Position numbers and translations under genes: made by a program
Assembly: GCF_000355805.1 (NCBI RefSeq)
Contig: NZ_CM001837.1
Location: 941,408-1,005,407 of the forward strand
Direction: 5' to 3'
Length of the DNA stretch: 64,000 nucleotides
DNA from: Dokdonia sp. PRO95
GTDB lineage: Bacteria > Bacteroidota > Bacteroidia > Flavobacteriales > Flavobacteriaceae
Notes under the pieces: generated by a model
What the model was told of the DNA's origin: nothing
The model's database searches: none
The model's input: the letters and a program-made list of their open reading frames with translations, nothing else
Shown: one piece after another, positions 25,087 to 35,293 of the stretch
How positions within the stretch are numbered: position 1 is the first letter of the stretch
Layout: every line of letters starts with the position of its first letter

Positions 25087-26271
25087 CTATAATTGGCTTT
25101 TTATTAATTCTAGAAGTTCAGTAACTTCATCTTTACTGTTATATGCGTGCAAACAAATACGCAGGCGCTCTTGACCTTGAGGCACTGTGGGCGATAAAAT
25201 AGGCTTGACGTTAAAGTTGTTTTCTTTTAGCTTTCGCGAAAGCGTCTTTACCGCATCATTACCACGTATCACACCACAATGTATGGCAGAGTCACTATCT
25301 ATAAAGAGCTTACCTAGAGCTAGTCTTTGTACTTCGGCCTTAAAATGATTTATAAGCTTGCGCAAGTTCACAACCTCTGGCGCATCCTCATTTGTAGGTT
25401 CTAACAATTGCTCATAAGCACTTAATATAATCGCAAGTGAATGTGGAGGCAGCCCAGTAGTATAAATAAAAGACCGTGCAAAATTTACCAGATAGCTCCT
25501 CAAAGCCTCACTACCTAAAATCGCGGCTCCGTGCGCACCCATCCCTTTACCAAAGGTTATAATGCGTGCAAAAACTTTATCTTCTAGATGGAGTTCTTGT
25601 ACGAGTCCGGCGCCTTGAGGCCCCAGCACAGCGGTTGCGTGTGCTTCATCTATAATGAGGTGTATGCCATTTTTCATACAGATGTCTGCAATAGCAAGAA
25701 GGTCTGGCGTATCACCATCCATAGAAAAAACAGACTCGGTCACAAGGTATAGTTCGATGGCACCTTCTTGATCATCTAGGTGATGCATCTCTCGCAACCT
25801 AGAGACCAGCTTTTTTATACTGGCGATATCGTTATGCTTAAACTTATAGCCTCTAGCTGGGCTCATCTGTATACCATCTCGTATACTAGCGTGTATATAC
25901 TCATCGTAGAGTATAAGATCTCCGCGCTGTGGCACACTCTGAAAGAAGCCCACGTTTGCATCATACCCGCTATTAAAAACAAGTGCGCTCTCAGCTTTAT
26001 GAAAATCTGCTAGCATCTCCTCCGTGCGAGCATATAGCTTGTGATTACCAGACAGCAATCTGCTCCCTGTGGCTCCATTTGCACTAAGCTGCTCTTCTTG
26101 CAATATAGCCTGAGCGCGTGCTGTAATTTTCTGGGCGATGCTACTATTACTAGAAAACCCTAAATAATCGTTTGACGAGAAGTCAACGAGATTTGCTGGA
26201 GGCGTGAGCACTCGTAGTGCTTGCGTAGCTTTTCGAGCATCTAGTTTTTTCTGTAATTTTTTTGGTAACAT
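25087..26271 (-). CDS. bioF: 8-amino-7-oxononanoate synthase
   Basis: PLP alpha-oxoamine synthase that joins alanine with a pimeloyl thioester, the first committed biotin step. It has 394 residues from MLPKKLQKKL. Motifs: SSNDYLGFS, GATGSRLLSGN, NSGYDANVGFF, IIDEAHATAVLGPQG, PLP lysine in TFGKGMGAHGAA, and TTGLPPHS. A longer start at 26292 would lie upstream of the -7-like element at 26276, so ATG 26271 is chosen. A dispersed palindrome encodes TLSRK in the small C-terminal domain (AVKTLSRKLKEN). Probably the first gene of the bioFDA transcript. Confidence 0.94.
   Translation of the reverse strand: MLPKKLQKKLDARKATQALRVLTPPANLVDFSSNDYLGFSSNSSIAQKITARAQAILQEEQLSANGATGSRLLSGNHKLYARTEEMLADFHKAESALVFNSGYDANVGFFQSVPQRGDLILYDEYIHASIRDGIQMSPARGYKFKHNDIASIKKLVSRLREMHHLDDQEGAIELYLVTESVFSMDGDTPDLLAIADICMKNGIHLIIDEAHATAVLGPQGAGLVQELHLEDKVFARIITFGKGMGAHGAAILGSEALRSYLVNFARSFIYTTGLPPHSLAIILSAYEQLLEPTNEDAPEVVNLRKLINHFKAEVQRLALGKLFIDSDSAIHCGVIRGNDAVKTLSRKLKENNFNVKPILSPTVPQGQERLRICLHAYNSKDEVTELLELIKSQL
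25228..25245. repeat. dispersed palindrome copy inside bioF
   Basis: TAGCTTTCGCGAAAGCGT; perfect 14-bp core, left outer bases changed. Encodes TLSRK. Confidence 0.92.
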
Positions 26272-26275
26272 ATGG

Positions 26276-26283
26276 TAAAGATA
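26276..26283 (-). promoter_or_regulatory. -7-like element before bioF
   Basis: TATCTTTA on the minus strand, one base off consensus, 4 bp before the chosen ATG. Supports the shorter start. Confidence 0.35.
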
Positions 26284-26356
26284 CTTCACCAATGTGACAT
26301 TTTGTAGGGATAGAAGTGCCGTTAGTTTCTTACTTTTAAAATCTAAACTTTCCTTT

Positions 26357-28129
26357 ATGAGATTACTTCTTATTGCATTGCTCTTAAGCTCCTTTTGTAT
26401 CGCTCAAACTAATGAGTATAGCATCTCCTTTGAGAATGCCGTACATCACGAGGCTAGCATTGCTATCACCTTCCCAGAACTTAAACAGAAGATCGTTACC
26501 GTACGTATGAGTAGATCATCACCGGGACGTTACGCCATACACGAGTTTGCAAAAAATGTATTTGACTTTAAGGCAACAAATAGTAAAGGAGAAATACTAG
26601 AGGCAACCAGACCAGATCCATACTCTTGGGAGATTAAAAATCACGATGGAGAAATAAACGTATCCTACACACTCTTTGCAAATAGGGCAGATGGTACGTA
26701 CTCACAAATAGATGAGTCACACGCACACCTCAATATGCCTGCTACATTTATGTTTATGGAGGGAGAAGAGGATCGCCCTATCAAGATAGACTTTAATGTA
26801 AGGAAAGACTTAAACTGGAAAGTTGCTAGCCAACTCAAAAAAGTCTCACAAACAACATTTACAGCACCAGATTTACAATACTTTTTTGACAGCCCTACAG
26901 AGGTAAGTGATTACCAGTTGCGAGAGTTTATGGTAGACGGTAAAAACATACGCTTTGCATTGCATAGTGATGACAGTGCAGAAGATTTTGACGCCTACTG
27001 GAAAAAGGTAAAAGCCATTGTACTTGCACAAAAAGAAGTGTTTGGAGAGTTGCCTGCCTATGATTTTGGCGAGTACACCTTCCTTGCCTGTTATGCTCCT
27101 CACGTATCTGGTGATGGAATGGAACACCGCAACAGTACGATACTTACCGATAGAGAATCACTAGCAGCTGGTGGTATGGAAGGCAATATAGGAACGGTTT
27201 CTCACGAATTTTTTCACTCGTGGAATGTCGAGCGCATACGCCCAGCAGATCTCGAGCCCTTTGACTTTACCGCAGCAAATATGAGTGGCTCTCTATGGTT
27301 TGCCGAAGGTTTTACAAGTTACTACACTAACTTAATTCTTGCTCGCGCAGGCGTTATCACCAGTGAAGATTATGTAAAAGGACTCAACCGAACGTTCAAC
27401 TATGTATGGAACTCACCTGCCCGCGATTATTTTAACCCGATTGAGATGAGTTACCAGGCACCTTTTGTAGATGCCGCGACCTCTGTAGATCCTGTAAATA
27501 GAAACAATACCTTTATCTCATACTACTCTTATGGAAGTGTGCTGGGTCTTGCGCTTGACCTCTCACTGCGCCAGCAAGGGCTTAATCTAGATGACTATTT
27601 TAAAGCGGTGTGGAATCAGTTTGGAAAAAAGGAGGTCTCATACAGTATTCGAGATCTTGAAAATGTGTTAGCTGGGTATGCGGGTGACGCTTTCGCGAAA
27701 GCGTTCTTCTCTCAATACATTTATGATAGTCAGATGCCAGATTATCAAAACCTACTATCAAATGCGGGACTTACAATAACACAAGACAAAAACAAGCCTT
27801 ATCTAGGACTACGTGTAAACGCCTCTGAAAGCGGATTACGTATTGCTAGCCCAACTTCAAAAGGCTCGCCTGCTTATGCTGCAAAGCTTAATAAAGGAGA
27901 TCTTATAACTGCAGTAGATGGAGAAGCGATAACGACTGTAGATGCCTACAATGAGCTAGTTAAAAAGCTCACTGTAGGCCAAACGATTGCAGTGACTTAT
28001 AAACGTTTTGGTAGCGAGGCAACCACAAATCTAACAGTAAGCGCAGATCCTACCTACACCATCGCCACAGATAAAAATGCAGGTAAAAAAGCCCGTAAGC
28101 TCAAAAAATACTGGCTACAAGAAAAGTAA
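26357..28129 (+). CDS. M61 family glycyl aminopeptidase-like protein with PDZ domain
   Basis: Exported metallopeptidase of the M61 family, 590 residues. Signal peptide (MRLLLIALLLSSFCIAQ), beta-rich N-domain, zinc site HExxH at H283-H287 (VSHEFFHSWNVERI) with third ligand E317 (WFAEGFTSYY), and a C-terminal PDZ domain (about 480-570; YLGLRVN...GDLITAVDGEAI). ATG 26357 is chosen because it opens directly on a signal peptide; an upstream in-frame codon would add an unlikely 21-residue extension. A dispersed palindrome encodes DAFAKAF near residue 445. Divergent from bioF. Confidence 0.93.
   Translation: MRLLLIALLLSSFCIAQTNEYSISFENAVHHEASIAITFPELKQKIVTVRMSRSSPGRYAIHEFAKNVFDFKATNSKGEILEATRPDPYSWEIKNHDGEINVSYTLFANRADGTYSQIDESHAHLNMPATFMFMEGEEDRPIKIDFNVRKDLNWKVASQLKKVSQTTFTAPDLQYFFDSPTEVSDYQLREFMVDGKNIRFALHSDDSAEDFDAYWKKVKAIVLAQKEVFGELPAYDFGEYTFLACYAPHVSGDGMEHRNSTILTDRESLAAGGMEGNIGTVSHEFFHSWNVERIRPADLEPFDFTAANMSGSLWFAEGFTSYYTNLILARAGVITSEDYVKGLNRTFNYVWNSPARDYFNPIEMSYQAPFVDAATSVDPVNRNNTFISYYSYGSVLGLALDLSLRQQGLNLDDYFKAVWNQFGKKEVSYSIRDLENVLAGYAGDAFAKAFFSQYIYDSQMPDYQNLLSNAGLTITQDKNKPYLGLRVNASESGLRIASPTSKGSPAYAAKLNKGDLITAVDGEAITTVDAYNELVKKLTVGQTIAVTYKRFGSEATTNLTVSADPTYTIATDKNAGKKARKLKKYWLQEK
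27687..27704. repeat. dispersed palindrome copy inside M61 peptidase gene
   Basis: Perfect 18-bp palindrome read in the AFAKA frame. Confidence 0.95.
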
Positions 28130-28149
28130 AGCCCATCTTTCAGGGTTAT

Positions 28150-28184
28150 ATCCCCAGTACTAAAAATAGTGCTGGGGATTTTTT
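28150..28184 (+). terminator. intrinsic terminator of M61 peptidase gene
   Basis: 12-bp stem ATCCCCAGTACT / AGTGCTGGGGAT (one G-U pair), loop AAAAAT, then six T. Confidence 0.92.
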
Positions 28185-28201
28185 ATGTGTGATTTTTAAA
28201 T

Positions 28202-28253
28202 AAAATTATTGTTTTTCAATAATTTTTATATATTTGTTATTGTAAAACGATAA
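28202..28253. promoter_or_regulatory. paired operator-like inverted repeats at DUF2975/HTH promoter
   Basis: Two dyads with a shared half-site flank the -7 element: AAAATTATTG / CAATAATTTT (spacer of five T; 28202-28226) overlaps the -33 region, and TTATTGT / ACGATAA (spacer AAA; 28237-28253; one mismatch) lies just after it. The shared (A)TTATTG element in four half-sites suggests binding by the regulator encoded at 29245. Confidence 0.55.
28209..28236 (+). promoter_or_regulatory. promoter of DUF2975-DUF2975-HTH operon
   Basis: TTG (28209-28211), 17-bp spacer, TATATTTG (28229-28236): full match to the Bacteroidota -33/-7 pattern, about 45 bp before the first ATG. Confidence 0.7.
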
Positions 28254-28281
28254 TAAAATGAAAACTATTTAAATAAATCTG

Positions 28282-28755
28282 ATGAATAAACTTAAAATAT
28301 TATTTGGCATAATTGCACTACTACTTTTTGGTTACACCATAGGAATTATACAGAGTATTATTCTATTAGATAATTATCAATTAATAGTAGATGCTAGAAA
28401 AAGTGAAATGATCTTTGGTGAATTTGATTACTTCATAGATAAGTTATTGATTATATCCATTTGTGCCGGCCTCATCATTTGCCTTAAGTGTATTTATGAA
28501 ATTTTGAAGAAGGGTTTTTTTACAACTATTTCTAAAAAGCATATGAAATATGCAGGTTATATCTTTTTAATTGTTGGAACTATTTCTGCCATTCTTGACA
28601 GTATACGGTTCTTTGCTGGTAACCTGAGAGGAGTACTACTAAACAATATTTTAATAGGATTGCTAGTAGGACTACTTGGCTTCATAGTACTTATCATAGC
28701 AGATATGGCTCGAACGGGCTACCAACTCAAGTCTGAAAATGATTTAACAATATAA
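28282..28755 (+). CDS. DUF2975 membrane protein, first copy
   Basis: A 157-residue inner-membrane protein with four hydrophobic segments (about 5-27, 55-75, 92-112, 120-142) and little outside them. It ends in LKSENDLTI, the conserved tail of DUF2975 proteins, which are typically encoded beside a small Cro/C1-type regulator, as here. Biochemical role unknown; such pairs are thought to act as membrane-linked regulators. The second copy (28765) starts 9 bp after its stop. Confidence 0.85.
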   Translation: MNKLKILFGIIALLLFGYTIGIIQSIILLDNYQLIVDARKSEMIFGEFDYFIDKLLIISICAGLIICLKCIYEILKKGFFTTISKKHMKYAGYIFLIVGTISAILDSIRFFAGNLRGVLLNNILIGLLVGLLGFIVLIIADMARTGYQLKSENDLTI

Positions 28756-28764
28756 TTTTCTATT

Positions 28765-29241
28765 ATGAAAAACATAAAATTACTTCTGGGTGTAATTGTA
28801 GGTTTACTTATTTTAAATCTTGCTAAGGTCATCTTCAATATCACTTTTTATAACTCCTTAGATGATCTTCTCAATGCAGATGGTGAAGGTCATTTACTCA
28901 TCATAACTTATGTAGCAACTATCATTGTGCTATGTGCAGCTCACTTACTTGTCGCTAAGGGACTGTGGTTTATGATACAATATGGATACTTTAATTTGAG
29001 AAGTATAAAGGTGCTCAATTTTGGAGCTGTAGCCTTTATCGCATACGGTATTATTTCGCTTTGCTGGAGATTATATCTAATGAGCTATTTTAACCAAACT
29101 GAAACTAACGAAGCGCCTCAAATGGTCATTAATGCCTTTGAGAATAGCTACACGATCATATTGGGGCTAGCCATCATAACAATCACTACGGTATTAAAGG
29201 ATGCACACGTCCTCAAATCTGAAAACGATTTAACCATATAA
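28765..29241 (+). CDS. DUF2975 membrane protein, second copy
   Basis: A 158-residue paralogue of the preceding gene with four hydrophobic segments and the same nine-residue terminus LKSENDLTI. The rest has diverged, so the duplication is old or the two form a hetero-oligomer. It is followed after 3 bp by the HTH regulator gene, so translation of the pair is probably coupled. Confidence 0.85.
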   Translation: MKNIKLLLGVIVGLLILNLAKVIFNITFYNSLDDLLNADGEGHLLIITYVATIIVLCAAHLLVAKGLWFMIQYGYFNLRSIKVLNFGAVAFIAYGIISLCWRLYLMSYFNQTETNEAPQMVINAFENSYTIILGLAIITITTVLKDAHVLKSENDLTI

Positions 29242-29244
29242 CCT

Positions 29245-29448
29245 ATGCCTATAACGATAAATTTAGACAAGGTGCTTGCAGATCGTGAGATGAAGAGCAA
29301 AGAACTCGCAGAAATCATAGGCATCACCACAGCAAACCTTTCTATACTCAAATCTGGTAAGGCAAAGGCAGTGCGCTTCTCTACGCTTGAGGCTATCTGT
29401 AAGGCCTTAGATTGTCAACCTGGCGATATACTAGAGTATTCCACATAA
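29245..29448 (+). CDS. XRE-family (YozG-like) transcriptional regulator
   Basis: A 67-residue protein consisting of one Cro/C1 helix-turn-helix: MPITINLDKVLADREM...SKELAEIIGITTANLSILKSGKAKAVRFSTLEAICKALDCQPGDILEY. The recognition helix region is TTANLSILKSGKAKAVRF. This is the YozG type that accompanies DUF2975. Probable autoregulator of its operon through the dyads at 28202-28253. Confidence 0.92.
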   Translation: MPITINLDKVLADREMKSKELAEIIGITTANLSILKSGKAKAVRFSTLEAICKALDCQPGDILEYST

Positions 29449-29479
29449 AAAGCTCTTATAGCTATTTCCAAAACAATAA

Positions 29480-29513
29480 AAAAGCCCAAATTCTCATAAG
29501 AATTTGGGCTTTT
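29480..29513. terminator. bidirectional terminator between HTH gene and atpC
   Basis: Perfect 15-bp stem (AAAAGCCCAAATTCT and complement), loop CATA, with A-rich flank on the left and T on the right. Serves the plus-strand HTH operon and the minus-strand atp genes. Confidence 0.95.
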
Positions 29514-29534
29514 AATAATGTATGTTAATGCGCT

Positions 29535-29813
29535 TTAATCTGCTAGCACAATCACTTTATTGTTGTTCATCTCTACAGTACCACTAGTAATTACAAGTGA
29601 CCACTTACCGTCTGGTGTTTTGGTAAATTTACCCTCTTGGCCATCGGCTATAGTAGGATTTCCTTCAAATTTTACAGTACCTGCTACTAGTAAAGAAACA
29701 GTTGCTGCGTGATTATCTAACATTTGGTATTCACCATTAACACCTGGTACGGTAACCGATGATACTTCACCGCTTACTAGAGATGCCTCTGGAGTTACAA
29801 TTTCTAAATGCAT
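29535..29813 (-). CDS. atpC: ATP synthase F1 epsilon subunit
   Basis: Central-stalk subunit of F1 ATP synthase. Its 92 residues contain only the N-terminal beta-sandwich (MHLEIVTPEASLVSGEVSSVTVPGVNGEYQMLDNHAATVSLL); the C-terminal helical hairpin that inhibits ATP hydrolysis in many bacteria is missing. Short epsilon subunits of this kind are common in Bacteroidota. It follows atpD with a 48-bp gap that contains a full dispersed palindrome. Confidence 0.94.
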   Translation of the reverse strand: MHLEIVTPEASLVSGEVSSVTVPGVNGEYQMLDNHAATVSLLVAGTVKFEGNPTIADGQEGKFTKTPDGKWSLVITSGTVEMNNNKVIVLAD

Positions 29814-29830
29814 AGTTTATAATTTATAGT

Positions 29831-29848
29831 ACGCTTTCGCGAAAGCGT
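29831..29848. repeat. dispersed palindrome copy between atpD and atpC
   Basis: Perfect 18-bp palindrome inside an otherwise tight two-gene operon, 13 bp after the atpD stop. Confidence 0.95.
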
Positions 29849-29861
29849 AATTAAAAATCTC

Positions 29862-31376
<1,515 letters not shown>

Positions 31377-31429
31377 CTATATTAATGTTTAGCAAAATAA
31401 TAGCGAAAAACTTGTCGTTTTTCGTCGTG

Positions 31430-31457
31430 CAAAGATACTGTTTAATTTTTTATGCAA
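31430..31457 (-). promoter_or_regulatory. promoter of atpD-atpC
   Basis: On the minus strand TTG (31457-31455), 17-bp spacer, TATCTTTG (31437-31430): a full match to the Bacteroidota -33/-7 consensus, about 60 bp before the atpD ATG. Confidence 0.75.
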
Positions 31458-31502
31458 AAGTGTAAAGTGTAAGTTTTTGAAGTGCTTTTTTTAGTGATGA
31501 TT

Positions 31503-31520
31503 ACGCTTTCGCGAAAGCGC
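31503..31520. repeat. dispersed palindrome copy, intergenic
   Basis: ACGCTTTCGCGAAAGCGC, perfect core, between the glmS terminator and the atpD promoter. Confidence 0.95.
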
Positions 31521-31601
31521 ACTAAAAACTAGGGGTTACGGTTATTACCTGTGATAATTTCTATGACAAAAACTATTTCGCTCAGCCAAAATGTAGTGTA
31601 T

Positions 31602-31640
31602 AAAAAAAGGATATTTTAAACTTGAGTTTAAAATATCCTT
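31602..31640 (-). terminator. intrinsic terminator of glmS
   Basis: Perfect 15-bp stem AAGGATATTTTAAAC / complement with loop TTGA, and a seven-A run on the plus strand (T-run on the minus strand). Confidence 0.93.
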
Positions 31641-31665
31641 CTAAAAAATTCTAATTATTTACTAC

Positions 31666-33513
31666 CTACTCTACCGTAACTGACTTTGCAAGGTTACGTG
31701 GCTGGTCTACGTTTTTATCAAGCATCAAAGCGATGTGATAAGACAGTAATTGCAGCGGTATGGTTGCAAGTATAGGTGTGAGTGGCTCAAGTGTTTCTGG
31801 TATTTCGATAATGTGATCTGCAAGGCGTTTTACCTCTGTATCACCTTCTGTAACAATACCTATTATTTTACCACTACGTGCTTTAATCTCTTCAATATTA
31901 CTAACCACTTTCTCATAATGGCCTTTTCTCATAGCGATTACAAAAACTGGCATCATCTCATCAATAAGAGCGATAGGCCCGTGCTTCATCTCTGCAGCTG
32001 GGTATCCCTCTGCGTGTATGTATGAGATTTCCTTGAGCTTTAATGCTCCTTCTAGCGCTACTGGGAAGTTGTATCCACGACCTAGGTAAAGTGCATTAGG
32101 CGCATCTTTATATTGTGCTGCTACGAGCTCTGCTTGATCATTACACTTAAGAGCTTTCTCTACCTTCCCAGGTATTCTCTCTAGTTCTTGAAGGTAACTT
32201 CTAAACTCTGACTCTGCCATCTTACCTGTAGCTTGCGCTAGCCTAAGTGCGATAAGCGTAAGTATGGTAATCTGTGTTGTAAATGCCTTTGTAGATGCAA
32301 CCCCAATTTCTGGACCTGCGTGTGTATAGGCCCCAGCATCTGTAATTCTAGATATAGATGAACCTACTACGTTACAAATTCCAAATACAAATGCTCCTTG
32401 TTTTTTGGCAAGTTTAATAGCCGCCATTGTATCTGCTGTTTCACCACTTTGTGAGATAGCAATTACCACATCATCTTTAAAGACAACCGGGTTACGATAT
32501 CTAAACTCTGAAGCATACTCAACCTCTACAGGAACGCGAGCAAATTCTTCAAAAATATACTCCGCCACAAGACCTGCGTGCCAAGAAGTACCACAGGCAA
32601 TAATGATAATACGACGAGCGTTTTTAAACTTCTCGATATTATCATCAATACCTGCCATTTTAATTATACCTTCTTTTACAAGCATACGCCCACGGAAGGT
32701 ATCTTTAATAGCTTGAGGCTGCTCATAAATTTCCTTAAGCATAAAGTGATCATAACCACCTTTTTCTATTTGCTCAAGATTAAGCTGAAGCTCCTCTATA
32801 TACGGATCAACTAAAGAATCATCTTTAATCTTACGTACTTTTAATTTTTTATGATTGCGTATTACCGCCATCTCACCATCTTTAAGATAGATGGTTTTCT
32901 TTGTATACTCGATAAAAGGAGTCGCATCTGATGCAATAAAAAACTCATCTTCTCCCACACCAATCGCAAGCGGACTTCCTAATCTTGCCACAACAATCTC
33001 GTCTGGCTTCGTCTTATCAAAAACTGCAATTGCATAGGCACCTATAGTTTGATTAAGTGCTATTTGCACAGCCTTACCAAGCTTTACACCTTCGTTTTTC
33101 TTGACATCCTCTATTAAGTTAACAAGAACTTCTGTATCAGTATCAGACTCAAAAGTATAGCCACGCTTAATAAGCTCTTGACGTAGTGGGTCGTAATTTT
33201 CAATAATACCATTATGGATTATTACTAAATCTCCAGAATTTGAAAAGTGAGGGTGGGAGTTAACATCGTTAGGCACTCCGTGAGTGGCCCATCTTGTATG
33301 ACCTATTCCTATACCACCAGTTGTAGTAATATCTGCTTCGAGCTTAGCTCGTAAGTCTGCAACTTTCCCTTTTGTTTTAGAAAACTTCACATCCGTTCCG
33401 TCATATAATGCTATACCTGCACTATCATAACCCCTGTACTCAAGCCTTTCTAAACCTTGAACAACTACAGGATAAGCTTCTCTATGACCTATGTAACCTA
33501 CAATTCCGCACAT
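31666..33513 (-). CDS. glmS: glutamine--fructose-6-phosphate aminotransferase (isomerizing)
   Basis: Makes glucosamine-6-phosphate from fructose-6-phosphate and glutamine, the entry to peptidoglycan and LPS amino sugars. It has 615 residues. Ntn glutaminase domain with catalytic Cys2 (MCGIVGYIG), HTRWATHG and HNGIIENY; two SIS isomerase domains with ACGTSWHAGL, SQSGETADTMAA and AEGYPAAEMKHGP; C-terminus ARNLAKSVTVE-like (NLAKSVTVE). Last gene of a three-gene operon after the DUF4270 lipoprotein gene (15-bp gap). No glmS ribozyme-like leader is possible in that gap. Confidence 0.97.
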   Translation of the reverse strand: MCGIVGYIGHREAYPVVVQGLERLEYRGYDSAGIALYDGTDVKFSKTKGKVADLRAKLEADITTTGGIGIGHTRWATHGVPNDVNSHPHFSNSGDLVIIHNGIIENYDPLRQELIKRGYTFESDTDTEVLVNLIEDVKKNEGVKLGKAVQIALNQTIGAYAIAVFDKTKPDEIVVARLGSPLAIGVGEDEFFIASDATPFIEYTKKTIYLKDGEMAVIRNHKKLKVRKIKDDSLVDPYIEELQLNLEQIEKGGYDHFMLKEIYEQPQAIKDTFRGRMLVKEGIIKMAGIDDNIEKFKNARRIIIIACGTSWHAGLVAEYIFEEFARVPVEVEYASEFRYRNPVVFKDDVVIAISQSGETADTMAAIKLAKKQGAFVFGICNVVGSSISRITDAGAYTHAGPEIGVASTKAFTTQITILTLIALRLAQATGKMAESEFRSYLQELERIPGKVEKALKCNDQAELVAAQYKDAPNALYLGRGYNFPVALEGALKLKEISYIHAEGYPAAEMKHGPIALIDEMMPVFVIAMRKGHYEKVVSNIEEIKARSGKIIGIVTEGDTEVKRLADHIIEIPETLEPLTPILATIPLQLLSYHIALMLDKNVDQPRNLAKSVTVE

Positions 33514-33528
33514 ATGTGATTTTATTTT

Positions 33529-35286
33529 TTAAAGTCCTAATGCTATACCACAAGGGCTAGTAGGATCAATTTCTTCTGTTATTGTGTAATACAATCTCAA
33601 TTTTAATTTCTTTTCTTCATCAGAACTTGCACTTCCATGTAATATAGTCCCCTCCGGTGAAATCACTCCAGAGAATGGAACTCGCTGTCCATCTTGGACA
33701 CCTCCCGTACCACCGATAAGCGCAGTGTTATCAATTGTTACATTTTGTGAGACAGATAAAGCTAATCTTACATTTGTGGAGTCATTCTTAATAATATTGT
33801 TGATGTGTTGTGTAAGTCGTATTCTATAACTAACACCGTTACTTGAAAGATCACCATCAACCTCTCTAGAAAGCCTACCTAAGTGGTTTGTTCTAGTATT
33901 TACAGCTCCACCCTCTCCTGTTGAGTTATCTATAAGAGCATCTAGCAACGTAGCATTATTATCATAGTCATAAATAAATAATCGCTCAGGCTCTAGCTCG
34001 CCACTACTTCCAGCATTTAATTCATCTTGCTGAACGTAAAATTGCAAATTGGCTTCATTTACAATAATATTACACGCTCTTAAAGCCTCTAACTGATCTG
34101 CAACACCGTTATCGTCCTCATCTGCACCAAATAAATCAATTAAGGCAATACTACCATCCCCACCTTTTACATATAAATTTTCTTCACCGTCAACAATGTT
34201 TTGAGACTCATTAAAACTCGTAGACCCTATAGGGCTCTGACTAAAATCATTTTCATATGCGATTGCACGTACACCAGAAGATCTTAAGGATATATTTCCC
34301 GTTCCGGTTGATACTACTTCTCCAGAATCATCTATAGTAGAGTCCTCATTAGTAAAAGAATAATATATAGTTACATTTAAGTTTGCCACATCAAATAGGA
34401 TAGCACTTCCCTTATCATCAATAGCTTCTGCTTTTAAATATAAACCTCTAAAATAATCGTTAACCGTATTTTGATTTAACAAAGTACCTTGACCTTCTTG
34501 GTCTATGATTGCTTGTTTCCAATAATCTAAGACAGCCGCATCGTCAGCATTTCCACTTGTGTATGAAAGTCTAATTCTTGGACTCAATCTATCTATCTCA
34601 TTAGTTCCATCTGGATCACCAGCATCGTCAAGATTTGGCGTAGTTAATACGATTTCGCTATCATCTAGAACAAAACCTTCTGCTTGCGTTCCATTAGGCA
34701 GCGAATCACGCACTTCAAATAGCAAATCTCCTTCTACTCCTTGAAATTCAGAAACCTCATTAGAATAATAAATTGCTGAGCTTTCGAAATCTTCGGCTGG
34801 ATCTAAACTATTTAAAAAGAAATTTGATCTGTAAACAGACAATTTCATTTGACCTGGAGTGTTCCCAAAAATAGAGTCTAATGAATACGTAGAATTTCCA
34901 TCTGTATCGGTTTCTTCTAATGTAGAATAATATGGAAGTGAGAAAACAACAGAATCAATTTCAGTATCATCACCAAAATCTGGATCATTACTAGACAGAG
35001 AAACCTGTGTTAGTAATGAACTCGTTGTCGATCCATAAGTAGGGTCTTTATAAAAACCAATAACTCCCACTGATGTACCACTAGTTTGCACCCCATTAAA
35101 ACCTGAAGCATCAGCATAATTACGACTGTAAGCTGCAATTTTTAAATCTTGAGCAAGCTCTGTATCAAAATTAACCTCTCCTACAATACTTGTTCCAATA
35201 GAACCAAAATCGTCCTCACAGGAAATAATCAACAGCGCAAGCCCCATAACCATGGCTGCTTGCTTAAGCATTTTATTCAATCTCAT
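33529..35286 (-). CDS. DUF4270 family outer-surface lipoprotein
   Basis: A 585-residue lipoprotein with signal peptide and lipobox LLIISC followed by EDDFGSIG. The family is found in Bacteroidota and has no assigned function. The body is beta-rich (repeated FYKDPTYG, VVFSLPYYST and RLYYTITEE-type strands) and acidic, consistent with an extracytoplasmic location. Its place between a starch-synthase-like gene (7-bp gap) and glmS (15-bp gap) hints at a cell-envelope or polysaccharide link; that is inference. Confidence 0.85.
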   Translation of the reverse strand: MRLNKMLKQAAMVMGLALLIISCEDDFGSIGTSIVGEVNFDTELAQDLKIAAYSRNYADASGFNGVQTSGTSVGVIGFYKDPTYGSTTSSLLTQVSLSSNDPDFGDDTEIDSVVFSLPYYSTLEETDTDGNSTYSLDSIFGNTPGQMKLSVYRSNFFLNSLDPAEDFESSAIYYSNEVSEFQGVEGDLLFEVRDSLPNGTQAEGFVLDDSEIVLTTPNLDDAGDPDGTNEIDRLSPRIRLSYTSGNADDAAVLDYWKQAIIDQEGQGTLLNQNTVNDYFRGLYLKAEAIDDKGSAILFDVANLNVTIYYSFTNEDSTIDDSGEVVSTGTGNISLRSSGVRAIAYENDFSQSPIGSTSFNESQNIVDGEENLYVKGGDGSIALIDLFGADEDDNGVADQLEALRACNIIVNEANLQFYVQQDELNAGSSGELEPERLFIYDYDNNATLLDALIDNSTGEGGAVNTRTNHLGRLSREVDGDLSSNGVSYRIRLTQHINNIIKNDSTNVRLALSVSQNVTIDNTALIGGTGGVQDGQRVPFSGVISPEGTILHGSASSDEEKKLKLRLYYTITEEIDPTSPCGIALGL

Positions 35287-35293
35287 AATTAGT

